DNA of 32,543 bases from an uncultured bacterium (GTDB lineage: Bacteria; Verrucomicrobiota; Kiritimatiellia; RFP12; CAIWXQ01), in NCBI GenBank assembly GCA_903861045.1, contig CAIOST010000045.1, positions 1-32,543 of the forward strand, read 5' to 3'. Every line of letters begins with the position of its first letter. Within the stretch, counting starts at the first letter, position 1. The translations under genes were made by a program, and so were the position numbers. Below the pieces are notes generated by a model, which saw nothing but the letters and a program-made list of their open reading frames with translations, made no database searches and was not told where the DNA came from. Positions 1 through 8,931 of this stretch are shown in pieces.

Positions 1-62
1 ACACTTACCCGCACGCTTACACGCCACCCGTACACGGCTACACGTACACCACCCGCTTGCAC
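1..62. repeat. low-complexity degenerate short repeat
   Basis: The first 60 bases are built from variants of a 6-8 base unit resembling TACACG/CACCCG, repeated with errors. No open frame here looks coding. It lies downstream of the 3' end of the gene ending at 158 and may be an intergenic repeat array cut by the window edge. Bases 63-157 hold nothing recognised apart from a GC-rich inverted repeat at 114-134 without a T-run. Confidence 0.3.
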
Positions 63-157
63 GAAGGCCGGCACATGATCCCATAGTCACCAGCGCAGGA
101 AACGGACACGCACGGCGGGTCCGGCGGCCCCGCCCTACCGGCCTGCCGTCCGACCAC

Positions 158-3100
158 CTATTCCAGCATCCAGCTCCCCCACTGGTTCGGGTGAATGCGA
201 ATCTCGGAGGGGATGTCGTTGTTGATGGAAACCTCAGGGCTCTTGTCACTCCAGAGGTAGCGGATGGCGTTGCGGGTGCCCCCTTCATTGCCGTAGATGA
301 CGCCCACGTCGCCGAGCAACCCCAGGCCGCTGCGGGGGGTGATGTCGAGCTCTTTCCATGGCAGCGCCACCTCCACCACGTAGCCATCCTTCTCCGCACT
401 CACGTGCATGGTCAGGTCGTTCCAGGGCACCACCTCATCCAACGTGTCCTTACCGGAACTGGTGGTCTCAACGCTGAAGGCGTTGGGTTTCTCCGCCTCC
501 GCCGTGACATAACGGTAGCGCGTGGCCACGAGTTTGTCGTCCGGCGTACGGGTGATGATGATGCGCAGGTCGCCCGCGCGCATCTGCTGCTGGTTCTGGC
601 CGCGTGTGGTACGCTTCCCCTGGTCGGTCGCCAGGCAGATCTCCACGGCGTCGCCGGATTTGAAGAGCAGGCGTTGATCCGTGGGTGTGTTGCGCAGCGG
701 CGATTCGTCGCCCACCTGAAAACGGACGTAGAGGTTGGTTGCATCGTAGCCGACTTGCGCCTGCGCTGTGCGCTGGCCTTCCATGCAGATGGTCAGCGGC
801 TGAGTCGCGCCCCATTCGTTATACAGGCCGTCTACCGCCGCATCCTTTAGGCGAGGCAGCTTGGCGGTCTTCTTACCGAGGGCGGACTGCTGTGCCAGAA
901 CGTTCTGCTTCGCCGCCGCCTCCGCCTTGGCTACCTGTGCCGGCGTGACCGTGATGGCAACGGCCTCACGCTTGAGCGCATCCACCCCGCCCAGTTCCCA
1001 TAGGCGCTGGTCCGCGTCGCCACCCAGGTAGTAGAACTTGCCCGATTTCGGATGGCGGAAGAGCGTGCCGTTGAAGTTCTCGGTCAGCACGATCGTTGGA
1101 TCGAGGGTATAGTCCGAGCGCTGGTCCTGCCCGAGCGCATCCACGAAGAGCCCATCCTGGGGGTCGAGCAGGAAATACTGGCCATAGTAGCCGGTGAACG
1201 GTACCAGCTCACGCAGCCCGCCGGCTGAGCCAAAAACGCCCACCAGGTACCCCGGCGTATAGGCATCGCTGGTCCAGGCAAAGGCGTTGTGAACATTGTG
1301 GTATTCCCACAGCTTCTCGCCCTCGGCCGAAAACTTGACGACCCGGTGGCCTGACCCCTGGTGGCGCTGCCCGCGTTCCAGCGACCCGCCGGAGACGATG
1401 ACGTAGAAGCCACCTTCCTCCGCTGGCGCAATCGCGGCTACAGCCCCGCCATCCGGGTCGGTCGCCACGCGCGTCGCGTTGGTCGGATCGGCGTACGTCA
1501 ACCCGCCCTGCTCATTGAACCCGAGAAAATCCCAGCGCATGATGGCGTACGGCTGCGTCGTCTTGGCGCCGCCTTGCGCCGCCCACCCGATCCCCTGGTG
1601 CCAGTAGAAGTTGAGTTGCCCGTCCATGGGCAAGCCAAAGTAGTTACCGGCGATGGGCGCATAGTGCACCTCCCAGACCTGCACCTGCCCGTCGTTATTG
1701 CCATCCAGCCACCATTTCCGCCCTTCCACGGAGAGTCGGGGTACGAAGCGCTCGCCGACCACCTCGTAGAGGGTCGAAGGCCCGGAACCCGGCATGGAAT
1801 TCTGCGTCCAGAAGAACTTCCGCCCCTTGACCACCGCCATCACGCCGCCGGCGTGGTTGGGTTGGCCGCCGAATTTGACGCCGGCATCCTCACGCGGGCG
1901 CATGACGGTGGCATCGACTTTCCAAGTCCCCTTGTCGTAGTCCACGAGGTAGCGGACCGACTGCATGTAAACATATTCGGGCTGCTCAGGATCCACGATG
2001 GCGCGACTGGAGTAGTCGACGGAGCCATAGAAATCTTTGCGCAGCGATCCGTCGCGGTTCCAAACCGAGTAGCGCTTGGGCTGGTTGTCGGCTTCGGCCA
2101 CCCAGAGCCGGCCTTGGCGGTCCACGCCGATGCTGTAGGGGTTGAGCATGCCGTTGGCGTCGAACTTGCCCAGGAGCGGCCGGCCGCCCGGCGTGCCATA
2201 CTTCAGCAGCACTTCCCCGTCTGGCGCGAGCTTCCAGACCTGCATGGTCTTCCCTTGCAGCGAAACGAAGACGTTGCCCTTGGTATCGCAGGCGAGATGG
2301 CGCGGTTCGTCGAGATCGCCACGAATGGGCGTGAACTGCTGCGTCTTGAGATCGTAGCGGCCGACCGCATTACTGCTGACCACGAAGAGCGTACCATCCG
2401 GGGCGACGGTCAGACCGAAGGGGCGCCCCGCGGAAAGTTCGCCGCGTGCCTCGCCCGAAGCGATGTCGAGCAGATGGAGTTTGTTATCGCTCAGACTGCT
2501 GACCACCAGTTGTTCACCGATCACGGCCAGGCCGAAGAGCTGCCAGGAGCGGCTGCCCCATGCTTGGCCGCTCTCGCCCGCACGCTGGGTGGTGACCGTC
2601 GCTTCCGGGCGTCCGCTCGCGAAGGGCGCTAACAGCCCATTTTCGAGATTGATCTTGGTGATCTTGGCGCCGCCCCGGCTAAGAAAGTAACCGAACCCCT
2701 TGTGCAAGGCTACCGCTACGCCGCTGGCCGTGGTGCCGTAGCGCTTACGACCGTCAAGGTCGGTACGGATCGACGCCATCATCGCCTCGGCGATGGCCGT
2801 GCCGAGGATCACGGTGTCGTCCTCGATGCCAATGGTCTGTGGCATGCTGTAGTCGCCAGCCCAGCCGCCTGTGCCGTCCTCGGTCTGATAGGGCGGCGTG
2901 CCGCTGACACCGATGTCGCACACATATTTCTGGACAATGCCTTTATGGGTCAGCCGTTTGGCCGTGTAGGTGCCGGCAGAAACGGGTTTGTCATAATCGT
3001 CGAGCCCATCCCAGAGATACGTTTGCGCACCAGCCGGATAGGGCTGCGCGCCCAGACAGGTGCGGATGAGTTTGCCGTCGGCATTACAGATCGCCAGGCT

Positions 3101-3967
3101 GACCTTACCGGCCTGCTTGAGCGAGAACGCGATGGGAATATGGCCTTCGGCACGGCCCAGAACGCTCCGCTGCGGTAGTTTGAGGTGCCCTTCCTTTTCA
3201 AAGATCGCGGTGCCCCACGAGATGGGTCCCATGTAGCCCAAATCGCCGCCGGCGGGGTTACGCACGTCGGTCATGCCACAGCGCACGCCGATCCCCTGGT
3301 CATTGCCCCAGTGCATCTGCCACATGGTCTGGATACGGTCGCCGCCGGTCAGGGGGCGCGGCGCGCGCAAGACTGCCCAGGGGACGCGGTACTCCATGGT
3401 GTACCCCTTGCCATCGGCGTCTTTCTGATACGCCCCTTTCACGTCCGGCGGATTAAGCGTCGGATTCTGGAAGCCCAGGGTGTAGAACGAGAAGTAGCCG
3501 GCGGCCTTATCTTGCGTGGAGTACCACATCCAGAGCATATTCACGAATTTCTGCTGGTCCGGCGGCATCTTAGGCCCGCCCTGGGTCGAGACCGTGGAAC
3601 GGATATCCGGGTTGGCGAGCAGGAAGATCTGGATCGCATCGGCGTTCCAGGACATATTGACCTCACCGCCGAAGGTGTAGTTATTGACCATCGGGGTCGG
3701 GTCTTTGACCTGCGCGCCGAAGTATAGGTAGTCCTTGTCATACATCATGGCGCCGCGGACCGAGTAGCTCTGCTTGCTCGACTCATCCAGGTACATCAGG
3801 TTGACGCCCGAAAGGTCCCAATCGTCGAGTTTGCCGTCGATCGTCACCGGTCCCGGCACCGGGACCACATGGATCTCCGTGTGATCCGCCTTGTTCACCA
3901 GTGCCACATAGGCCTGCGCCGTGCAGGCGGCCAAAAGAATACCGCTTACTAGTGTGAGTCGCTTCAT
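158..3967 (-). CDS. large secreted beta-propeller protein with two CBM9-like domains
   Basis: The product is 1269 aa. I start it at the ATG at 3967: a clear signal peptide follows (KR, hydrophobic core, cleavage near AQA at residue 19) and GAAGGGG lies about 9 nt upstream; the frame is open 55 codons further up but that part looks non-coding. Residues about 35-260 resemble a CBM9-like/DOMON-type domain (TIDGKLDDWD, later DAIQIFLL). About 270-345 is a FlgD-like Ig segment (GKLIRT, YLWDGLDDYDKPVSAGTY). About 400-1000 has repeated NHL/SMP-30-type propeller blades (GLTVAPDGTLFVVSSN, GVDRQGRLWVAEADNQ). From about 1037 to the end is a second CBM9-like domain (AAVDGLYNEWG, GDAVEICLA). The likely location is periplasm or cell surface, with a role in binding glycans or in a hydrolytic complex. 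I see no catalytic motif, so enzyme activity is not claimed. Confidence 0.85.
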   Translation of the reverse strand: MKRLTLVSGILLAACTAQAYVALVNKADHTEIHVVPVPGPVTIDGKLDDWDLSGVNLMYLDESSKQSYSVRGAMMYDKDYLYFGAQVKDPTPMVNNYTFGGEVNMSWNADAIQIFLLANPDIRSTVSTQGGPKMPPDQQKFVNMLWMWYSTQDKAAGYFSFYTLGFQNPTLNPPDVKGAYQKDADGKGYTMEYRVPWAVLRAPRPLTGGDRIQTMWQMHWGNDQGIGVRCGMTDVRNPAGGDLGYMGPISWGTAIFEKEGHLKLPQRSVLGRAEGHIPIAFSLKQAGKVSLAICNADGKLIRTCLGAQPYPAGAQTYLWDGLDDYDKPVSAGTYTAKRLTHKGIVQKYVCDIGVSGTPPYQTEDGTGGWAGDYSMPQTIGIEDDTVILGTAIAEAMMASIRTDLDGRKRYGTTASGVAVALHKGFGYFLSRGGAKITKINLENGLLAPFASGRPEATVTTQRAGESGQAWGSRSWQLFGLAVIGEQLVVSSLSDNKLHLLDIASGEARGELSAGRPFGLTVAPDGTLFVVSSNAVGRYDLKTQQFTPIRGDLDEPRHLACDTKGNVFVSLQGKTMQVWKLAPDGEVLLKYGTPGGRPLLGKFDANGMLNPYSIGVDRQGRLWVAEADNQPKRYSVWNRDGSLRKDFYGSVDYSSRAIVDPEQPEYVYMQSVRYLVDYDKGTWKVDATVMRPREDAGVKFGGQPNHAGGVMAVVKGRKFFWTQNSMPGSGPSTLYEVVGERFVPRLSVEGRKWWLDGNNDGQVQVWEVHYAPIAGNYFGLPMDGQLNFYWHQGIGWAAQGGAKTTQPYAIMRWDFLGFNEQGGLTYADPTNATRVATDPDGGAVAAIAPAEEGGFYVIVSGGSLERGQRHQGSGHRVVKFSAEGEKLWEYHNVHNAFAWTSDAYTPGYLVGVFGSAGGLRELVPFTGYYGQYFLLDPQDGLFVDALGQDQRSDYTLDPTIVLTENFNGTLFRHPKSGKFYYLGGDADQRLWELGGVDALKREAVAITVTPAQVAKAEAAAKQNVLAQQSALGKKTAKLPRLKDAAVDGLYNEWGATQPLTICMEGQRTAQAQVGYDATNLYVRFQVGDESPLRNTPTDQRLLFKSGDAVEICLATDQGKRTTRGQNQQQMRAGDLRIIITRTPDDKLVATRYRYVTAEAEKPNAFSVETTSSGKDTLDEVVPWNDLTMHVSAEKDGYVVEVALPWKELDITPRSGLGLLGDVGVIYGNEGGTRNAIRYLWSDKSPEVSINNDIPSEIRIHPNQWGSWMLE

Positions 3968-3996
3968 TTCGCTATGCCCCTTCGTGATTCGCAAAC

Positions 3997-4021
3997 CATA
4001 CTTACGTGGGGGCCAAGTATG
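3997..4021. promoter_or_regulatory. operator-like perfect inverted repeat
   Basis: CATACTT and AAGTATG form a perfect 7-bp inverted repeat with an 11-nt centre. The right half overlaps the predicted -10 box of the propeller-protein gene, where a repressor dimer could block transcription. The sequence is direct observation; the role is inference. Confidence 0.35.
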
Positions 4022-4044
4022 AACGCAAACCGACGAAGATTCAA
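4016..4044 (-). promoter_or_regulatory. sigma70-like promoter for the propeller gene
   Basis: On the minus strand TTGAAT (4044-4039) is followed after exactly 17 nt by CATACT (4021-4016). The predicted transcript would begin near 4009, about 40 nt before the ATG at 3967. Match to consensus is moderate and sigma factor preference in this lineage is unknown. Confidence 0.35.
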
Positions 4045-4151
4045 GAGGGCTTGGCAGCGCGCCCCCCTTGCGGAGCGCACCAGAATACGGTTGCAGGCCG
4101 ACCGTGGCAGGTGTAACGTCAATCCCAAGCATCTTTCAGCCAGGAAATGAC

Positions 4152-4310
4152 ATGAACAAGCTTTGCATCATCATAGGCATGACTGTTTTGGGATGGGTGG
4201 GCTGGTGGCTCGGCGCGTATTTCGGTGTTCTCACTGGCTTTGTGCTGAGCGGCATCGGCAGCATGGCAGGTGTCTACCTGGGGTGGCGGATCAACCGCGA
4301 TTACCTGTAA
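4152..4310 (+). CDS. small membrane protein, 52 aa
   Basis: ATG at 4152 is preceded by AGGAAA, and the product is 52 aa. Two hydrophobic segments (about residues 4-22 and 25-44) contain glycine motifs (GWWLGAYFG, LSGIGSMAGVYLGW) and end in a short charged tail RINRDYL. Similar glycine-rich two-helix proteins of about 50 residues are common hypothetical proteins in several Gram-negative phyla; no function is known to me. The reading frame is open 28 codons further upstream, but that part overlaps the divergent gene's upstream region and has no convincing start. It is divergent to the propeller gene and stands alone. Confidence 0.7.
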   Translation: MNKLCIIIGMTVLGWVGWWLGAYFGVLTGFVLSGIGSMAGVYLGWRINRDYL

Positions 4311-4388
4311 AAGCAGACTATATGGCGCCACTGGCCCCCTAGGCACACCAGCCGCCCTCGGCCAGGAGCTGGCCGCGTCCCCCCTGAG

Positions 4389-4577
4389 CACCGTGGTCAG
4401 GATCACGCCGGGCGGCAGTTTTTGCAGACTCGGTAGCGGCCGGGCCAAGGCATCCACCTGCCCCAAAGGCTGCTGGTTCAATTCGATCTCGAAAGTAACA
4501 TTACGCAGCCGGTCATAACGATCAATCTCGGCCGGTCCGCTGTCGATCGTCAGCGTGGCCACATGGCCGAGCATCAC
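4389..4577 (-). pseudogene. displaced 189-bp fragment of the adjacent RND permease gene
   Basis: This stretch aligns without gaps to 6426-6614 inside the RND permease gene (residues about 773-835), in the same orientation, with five base differences by hand alignment (about 97% identity). Similarity stops abruptly on both sides. The fragment lies in a longer open frame (4119-4598), but its flanks do not match the pump and there is no convincing start signal, so I regard it as non-functional. It sits about 2 kb from its source, beyond the 3' end of the pump operon. The surrounding bases 4311-4388 hold nothing I recognise. Confidence 0.75.
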
Positions 4578-4818
4578 TCCGCGTGCATTCGACAGCACAA
4601 CTTACTGCAATAGCGGGTGATGGGATTAGAGATGCCCCTCCCAGGGGTGCTTAGACGCTATTTTGTTGGTATTGAATTCACCCGCAAGCCGGCCGCGACC
4701 TACAAGCCATTTTCCTGCCCATAATTGGCGGCTAACAGCCAAATCCATACGTCATTGAGCCGCAACCTGTTCGTAGCAAACAAGCTGACGTGTCGAATGC
4801 AAGATGACACATCTTCCG
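4578..4818. other. intergenic, no gene seen
   Basis: About 240 bp with lower GC than its surroundings, between the pump fragment and the end of the M28 peptidase gene. It holds a short GC hairpin (4635-4647) without a T-run. I see no gene and no convincing terminator. Confidence 0.4.
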
Positions 4819-5877
4819 TTATTCACGCGAAAAAGCAGGCGTGCTCCCGCTTGCAGCAGAAGTCGTCCAGATCGTGAGTGCACCGGCCACGCCATCGACC
4901 ACCTTGGCCATACGAACATAGTCGAGCTTGTCCCAGGTGTCGCCGGGCTGATGATAGGCTTGACTGCGACAGAAAGCGGTGTCCGTGATCATCACTGCGG
5001 GAAAATCAAAGTCCCAGTAGCTGCGATGATCCGAAAAATCGACCCCCGGCATCCGGCGCGGCAGGCTGCCGGACCAGATCGGGAGATCCGTGGCCTGCAT
5101 CATGCCACGTTTGACACGCCGGATCAACTCGCGCTGCGCCACGTTGCCAACAATCGAAATATAGTTTCCGCGTGCCGGATAGATCGCATACAACAACGGG
5201 ACCGGATAGCGCTGGCTCCACCATTCGTCGCGAAAACAGCCGATCATCTCCAGCGCCAGCATGACTTTCACTTCCACGCCCGCGCGCCGCAGCGCCTTCG
5301 CATGCTGATAGCTCCCCATGCCACAGGTGCTGAAGAACGGCGGCTCCTCGGTGCTGTATGCCACGCAGAGAACCGCAATCGCAGGCGACGGCGCGCGGCC
5401 GAGCAGGACAGCCAGCTCGAGCAACCCCGCAACGCCGCTGGCGTTGTCATCCGCGGCGGGAAACCGTCCGCAAGCGTCATAATGCGCACCCACCACCACG
5501 CAGGCCCCCGTGGCCGGGCCGAAACGCGCAATCACATTATCGAAGGCCTGCGCCCCCAGACGGTAGCGCTGGGTTGAAACCAGCGCACCCGCTGCAGCAA
5601 ACTGCGCGCCGATATAATCAGCGCAGCGCACCAGATTGGTGGCGTCATCGCAGGAGCGCGGTACAAAATCCTCAGAGAGCTGACGCACATGTGACTGAAG
5701 GCGCGCCGGGGAAGCCGCCGGAACCGCCGGACCGCGCCGCACCCAGACCGGTTGCGTGACCCAGACGCCAACCACGGCTAAAATCACCAACAGCGTCACC
5801 AGGATACGAGTAACCGCACCGAGCAAGCGACGCGCGAAGCGCACCTTAGACGGAAGCATGGCAGGCGGCTTCGGCAT
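4819..5877 (-). CDS. membrane-anchored M28 family zinc peptidase
   Basis: I use the ATG at 5877 (352 aa), 8 nt after the RND permease stop; a GTG at 5904 overlapping that stop is possible. One N-terminal membrane segment (about 21-40) would anchor the protein with its catalytic domain in the periplasm. The M28 fold is shown by GAHYDACG (H132, D134), ADDNASG (D143/D144), STEEPPFF (E177/E178), ALEMIG (E210) and YHQPGDTWD (H309), which supply the usual two-zinc ligand set. The family includes aminopeptidases and glutaminyl-cyclase-like enzymes; the substrate cannot be read from sequence. It is the last gene of the pump operon, which is an unusual partner. Confidence 0.85.
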   Translation of the reverse strand: MPKPPAMLPSKVRFARRLLGAVTRILVTLLVILAVVGVWVTQPVWVRRGPAVPAASPARLQSHVRQLSEDFVPRSCDDATNLVRCADYIGAQFAAAGALVSTQRYRLGAQAFDNVIARFGPATGACVVVGAHYDACGRFPAADDNASGVAGLLELAVLLGRAPSPAIAVLCVAYSTEEPPFFSTCGMGSYQHAKALRRAGVEVKVMLALEMIGCFRDEWWSQRYPVPLLYAIYPARGNYISIVGNVAQRELIRRVKRGMMQATDLPIWSGSLPRRMPGVDFSDHRSYWDFDFPAVMITDTAFCRSQAYHQPGDTWDKLDYVRMAKVVDGVAGALTIWTTSAASGSTPAFSRE

Positions 5878-5885
5878 AAGCGATG

Positions 5886-8800
5886 CTACTTTCGGCGCAC
5901 CCACTGGATGGCATCGTCGACATAAGAGAAGACCACGGGGATGACCAGCAGGCTCAGGAACGTGGAGGTCAGTAAGCCGCCAATCACCACGATCGCCATG
6001 GGTGCCCGGAAGCTGGGGTCAGTCCCCCACCCCAGTGCAATCGGCAGCATGCCGGCGCCCATCGCCACCGTGGTCATGACAATGGGGCGCGCGCGCTTGC
6101 GGCAGGCATCGAGCAGCGCGGCAAAGCGGTCCAGGCCATGGTCGCGACGCGCCATCACCACGTAATCCACCAGCAGAATCGCGTTCTTGGTGGCAATCCC
6201 CATCAGCATGATCAGGCCGATCATCGACGGCATGGAGAGCGCCGTGCGCGAGACGTACAGTGCCAGCGCCGCACCCGGTACGGAAAGCACCAGCGCCATG
6301 AGAATGGTTACCGGTTGCACGAAATCGCGGAAGAGCAGCACCAGCACCAGGTAGATGCACAATACGCCGGTCACCATGGCCAGGCTGAAGCTGACAAAGA
6401 GTTCCTCCATGGCCTCGGCATCGCCCACCGTGGTCAGGATCACGCCGGGCGGCAGTTTTTGCAGACTCGGTAGCGCCCGGGCCAAGGCATCCACCTGCCC
6501 CAAAGGCTGCTGGTTCAATTCGATCTCGAAATTCACATTACGCAGCCGGTCATAGCGATCAATCTCGGCCGGTCCGCTGTCGATCGTCAGCGTGGCCACC
6601 TGGCCGAGCATCACCGGCCCCTGCCGGCCGGGGACGGTCAAGCGCGTGAGCAGCGCCAGATCCTGCCGCGCTGACGCCGGCAACTTCACCACGATCGGCA
6701 CCTGCCGCTGCGACAGGTTCAGCTTCGGCAGCGCCTGGTCGTAGTCGCCGGCCGTGGCAATGCGTAGCGTATCGGCCATAGCGGCCGACGTCACACCCAA
6801 ATCAGCGGCACGCCCGAGATCCGGTCGCACCACCAGCTCCGGTCGGACCAGGCTGGCAGTGGTGGTGACGTTGCCGATGCCGGGGATAGTGCGCAACTCG
6901 CGTTCCACGACTTGGGCATGCTCGGCCAGCACCTGCCCGTTCTCGCTGGCCAGCACGAGCACATACTTCGCATTGGCCCCGGCCAGCCCCACATTGATGC
7001 GCACCGCCGGGATCACCGCCAAGGCCTCCCGCAACGCGTTCTCTACGGCCAGCTTCTTGACGCCGCCGCGCTCCGCCCGCGGCGTGAGGTTGATGGTCAA
7101 GGTCGCCTTGCGCACCTCCGCCGCTCCGGAGGGTGACATCGGATCCGAACCGGAGGCCCCACCCCCCACCGCGGTATAGACCATGCGCACATGCGGGTTC
7201 TTCTCGACAATGCGTCGCGCCTGTTCGGCCACGGCCAGAGTTTCTTTAAAAGTGCTGCCCGGCGGCAGCGACAGGTAGACCTGCGTTTGAGAAAGGTCGT
7301 CGGGCGGAATGAACCCTGTGGGGAGCTTCGGCACCAGCGACAGGGAACCCACAAAGAACGCCAACGCCGCCAGCGTGGTCAGCAGGCGATGGCGCAGGCA
7401 CCCGCTCACCCAACCCGCATACGAACCGAGCCAGCGTGGTTCACCCTGCGCGCGCTGCGGCGCTCGGAGTAAATAGGCCGCCATCATCGGCGTCAGCAGG
7501 CGCGCCACCACCAGCGAAAAAAAGACCGCGATGGCCGCGGTCCAGCCAAACTGAACAAAGAACTTGCCAGGCACTCCGCCCATAAAGGCTGTTGGCAAAA
7601 AGACGGCAATCAGGGTGAAGGTGGTGGCGATGACTGCCAGGCCGATCTCCTCCGCCGCCTCCATGGAGGCCTGATAGGGGCGCTTCCCCATGCGCAGGTG
7701 GCGCATGATGTTCTCAATCTCCACAATGGCGTCATCCACCAGGATCCCCACCACCAGCGAGAGGCTGAGCAGGGTCACTACATTCAGCGTAAAGCCCATC
7801 AGGTTCATGATGGCAAAAGCTGGGATCACAGAGAGCGGCAGGGCCGTGGCGGAGATCAGGGTGGCGCGCCAATCACGCAGGAAGAGCCAGACCACGATCA
7901 CGGCCAGGATCGCCCCTTCGAGCAGCAGCCACATGGAGCCGTCGAAGTTTTCGCGCACCGGATCCACAAAATTAAAGGCTTCGGTGATGGTGATGTCGGC
8001 ATGCCCGGCCTGCAGCTTGGCCAGCGCCGCCTGCACACCGGCCGCCACATCCACCTCGCCTGCGCCGCGGCTGCGCACAATCTCGAACCCCACCACGGGC
8101 TTGCCGTTAAGCAGAGCCGCGGAGCGCTGCTCGGCCACGGTATCCGTGACCACGGCCACCTCATCCAGTCGGATGCGCCGCCCGTCGCTCAAGGCGATCA
8201 TCATGCGCGCCAGTTCCGCCGCGGACTGCGCCGTAGCGATAGTGCGCACCGACTGTTCCGCGCCGCCCACGTCCGCACGCCCGCCAGAGGCCTCCTGTTG
8301 CACCTGCCGCAACTGGCGCGAGATATCCGCCGCCGTGGCCCGCAAAGCCAGCAACCGCAGCGGGTCCAGCTCCACCCGTACTTCCCGGGTGACGCCACCC
8401 ACCCGCGAGACCGCGCCCACCCCGCGCACGCTCAACAGGCTACGGGTGACGGTGTTATCCACAAACCAGGACAAGGCTTCGTCATCCATGCGCGAAGAAG
8501 CCACGGTGTACGTCAGGATCGGTGCGCCGGACAGGTTCACCTTGGCCACCACCGGATCGCGCAGATCGCCCGGCAGATCGCCGCGCACACGCGAAACGGC
8601 ATCGCGCACGTCATCCACGGCCTCCTGCGTGGGCTTTTCCAGGCGGAACTCCACCGTGACCGTGACGGTGCCATCCTGCACCTTGGTATAGATATGCTTG
8701 ACCCCGTGTAGCGTAGCGACCGAGTTCTCGATCTTGCGCGCCACCTCGGTTTCCATTTGGGAGGGGGATGCCCCGGGCAGAAAGGCGCTCACGGTGACCA

Positions 8801-8930
8801 TGGGCAGGTCAATATCCGGGAACTGCTGGATCTTCATCTGTCGGAAGGCCTGCCACCCCATCAGCGTCAGCAGGATGAACAACAGAATCGCGGGGATCGG
8901 GTTGCGGATTGACCAGGTCGAGACGTTCAT
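5886..8930 (-). CDS. RND (HAE1/AcrB-type) efflux permease
   Basis: 1014 aa, normal length for AcrB-type inner-membrane drug/proton antiporters. The N-terminus has the first membrane helix followed by FPDIDLPMVTVSAFLPGASP, typical of the family. The proton relay is intact: VDDAIVEIEN in TM4 (D399, D400) and GIATKNAILLVD in TM10 (K915). Two large periplasmic loops lie between TM1/TM2 and TM7/TM8. Its ATG is 1 nt after the stop of the membrane-fusion gene, and the M28 peptidase follows by 8 nt, so the three are surely co-transcribed. No outer-membrane TolC-type gene is in the window, so the pump must use one encoded elsewhere. The substrate is unknown. Residues about 773-835 are duplicated as a loose fragment at 4389-4577. 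Confidence 0.95.
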   Translation of the reverse strand: MNVSTWSIRNPIPAILLFILLTLMGWQAFRQMKIQQFPDIDLPMVTVSAFLPGASPSQMETEVARKIENSVATLHGVKHIYTKVQDGTVTVTVEFRLEKPTQEAVDDVRDAVSRVRGDLPGDLRDPVVAKVNLSGAPILTYTVASSRMDDEALSWFVDNTVTRSLLSVRGVGAVSRVGGVTREVRVELDPLRLLALRATAADISRQLRQVQQEASGGRADVGGAEQSVRTIATAQSAAELARMMIALSDGRRIRLDEVAVVTDTVAEQRSAALLNGKPVVGFEIVRSRGAGEVDVAAGVQAALAKLQAGHADITITEAFNFVDPVRENFDGSMWLLLEGAILAVIVVWLFLRDWRATLISATALPLSVIPAFAIMNLMGFTLNVVTLLSLSLVVGILVDDAIVEIENIMRHLRMGKRPYQASMEAAEEIGLAVIATTFTLIAVFLPTAFMGGVPGKFFVQFGWTAAIAVFFSLVVARLLTPMMAAYLLRAPQRAQGEPRWLGSYAGWVSGCLRHRLLTTLAALAFFVGSLSLVPKLPTGFIPPDDLSQTQVYLSLPPGSTFKETLAVAEQARRIVEKNPHVRMVYTAVGGGASGSDPMSPSGAAEVRKATLTINLTPRAERGGVKKLAVENALREALAVIPAVRINVGLAGANAKYVLVLASENGQVLAEHAQVVERELRTIPGIGNVTTTASLVRPELVVRPDLGRAADLGVTSAAMADTLRIATAGDYDQALPKLNLSQRQVPIVVKLPASARQDLALLTRLTVPGRQGPVMLGQVATLTIDSGPAEIDRYDRLRNVNFEIELNQQPLGQVDALARALPSLQKLPPGVILTTVGDAEAMEELFVSFSLAMVTGVLCIYLVLVLLFRDFVQPVTILMALVLSVPGAALALYVSRTALSMPSMIGLIMLMGIATKNAILLVDYVVMARRDHGLDRFAALLDACRKRARPIVMTTVAMGAGMLPIALGWGTDPSFRAPMAIVVIGGLLTSTFLSLLVIPVVFSYVDDAIQWVRRK

Positions 8931-8931
8931 G

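Noticed and set aside
114-134. GGCGGG / CCCGCC inverted repeat after the propeller gene
   Set aside because: A 6-bp GC stem with no T-run on the transcribed side is expected by chance at this base composition.
4119-4598. 159-codon open frame containing the RND fragment as a real gene
   Set aside because: Only the central 63 codons resemble a protein, they are an internal pump segment, and the flanks and start have no support.
4635-4647. GC hairpin CCCCT-CCC-AGGGG after the efflux operon
   Set aside because: The stem is only 5 bp and no T-run follows on the minus strand, so it is too weak to call a terminator.
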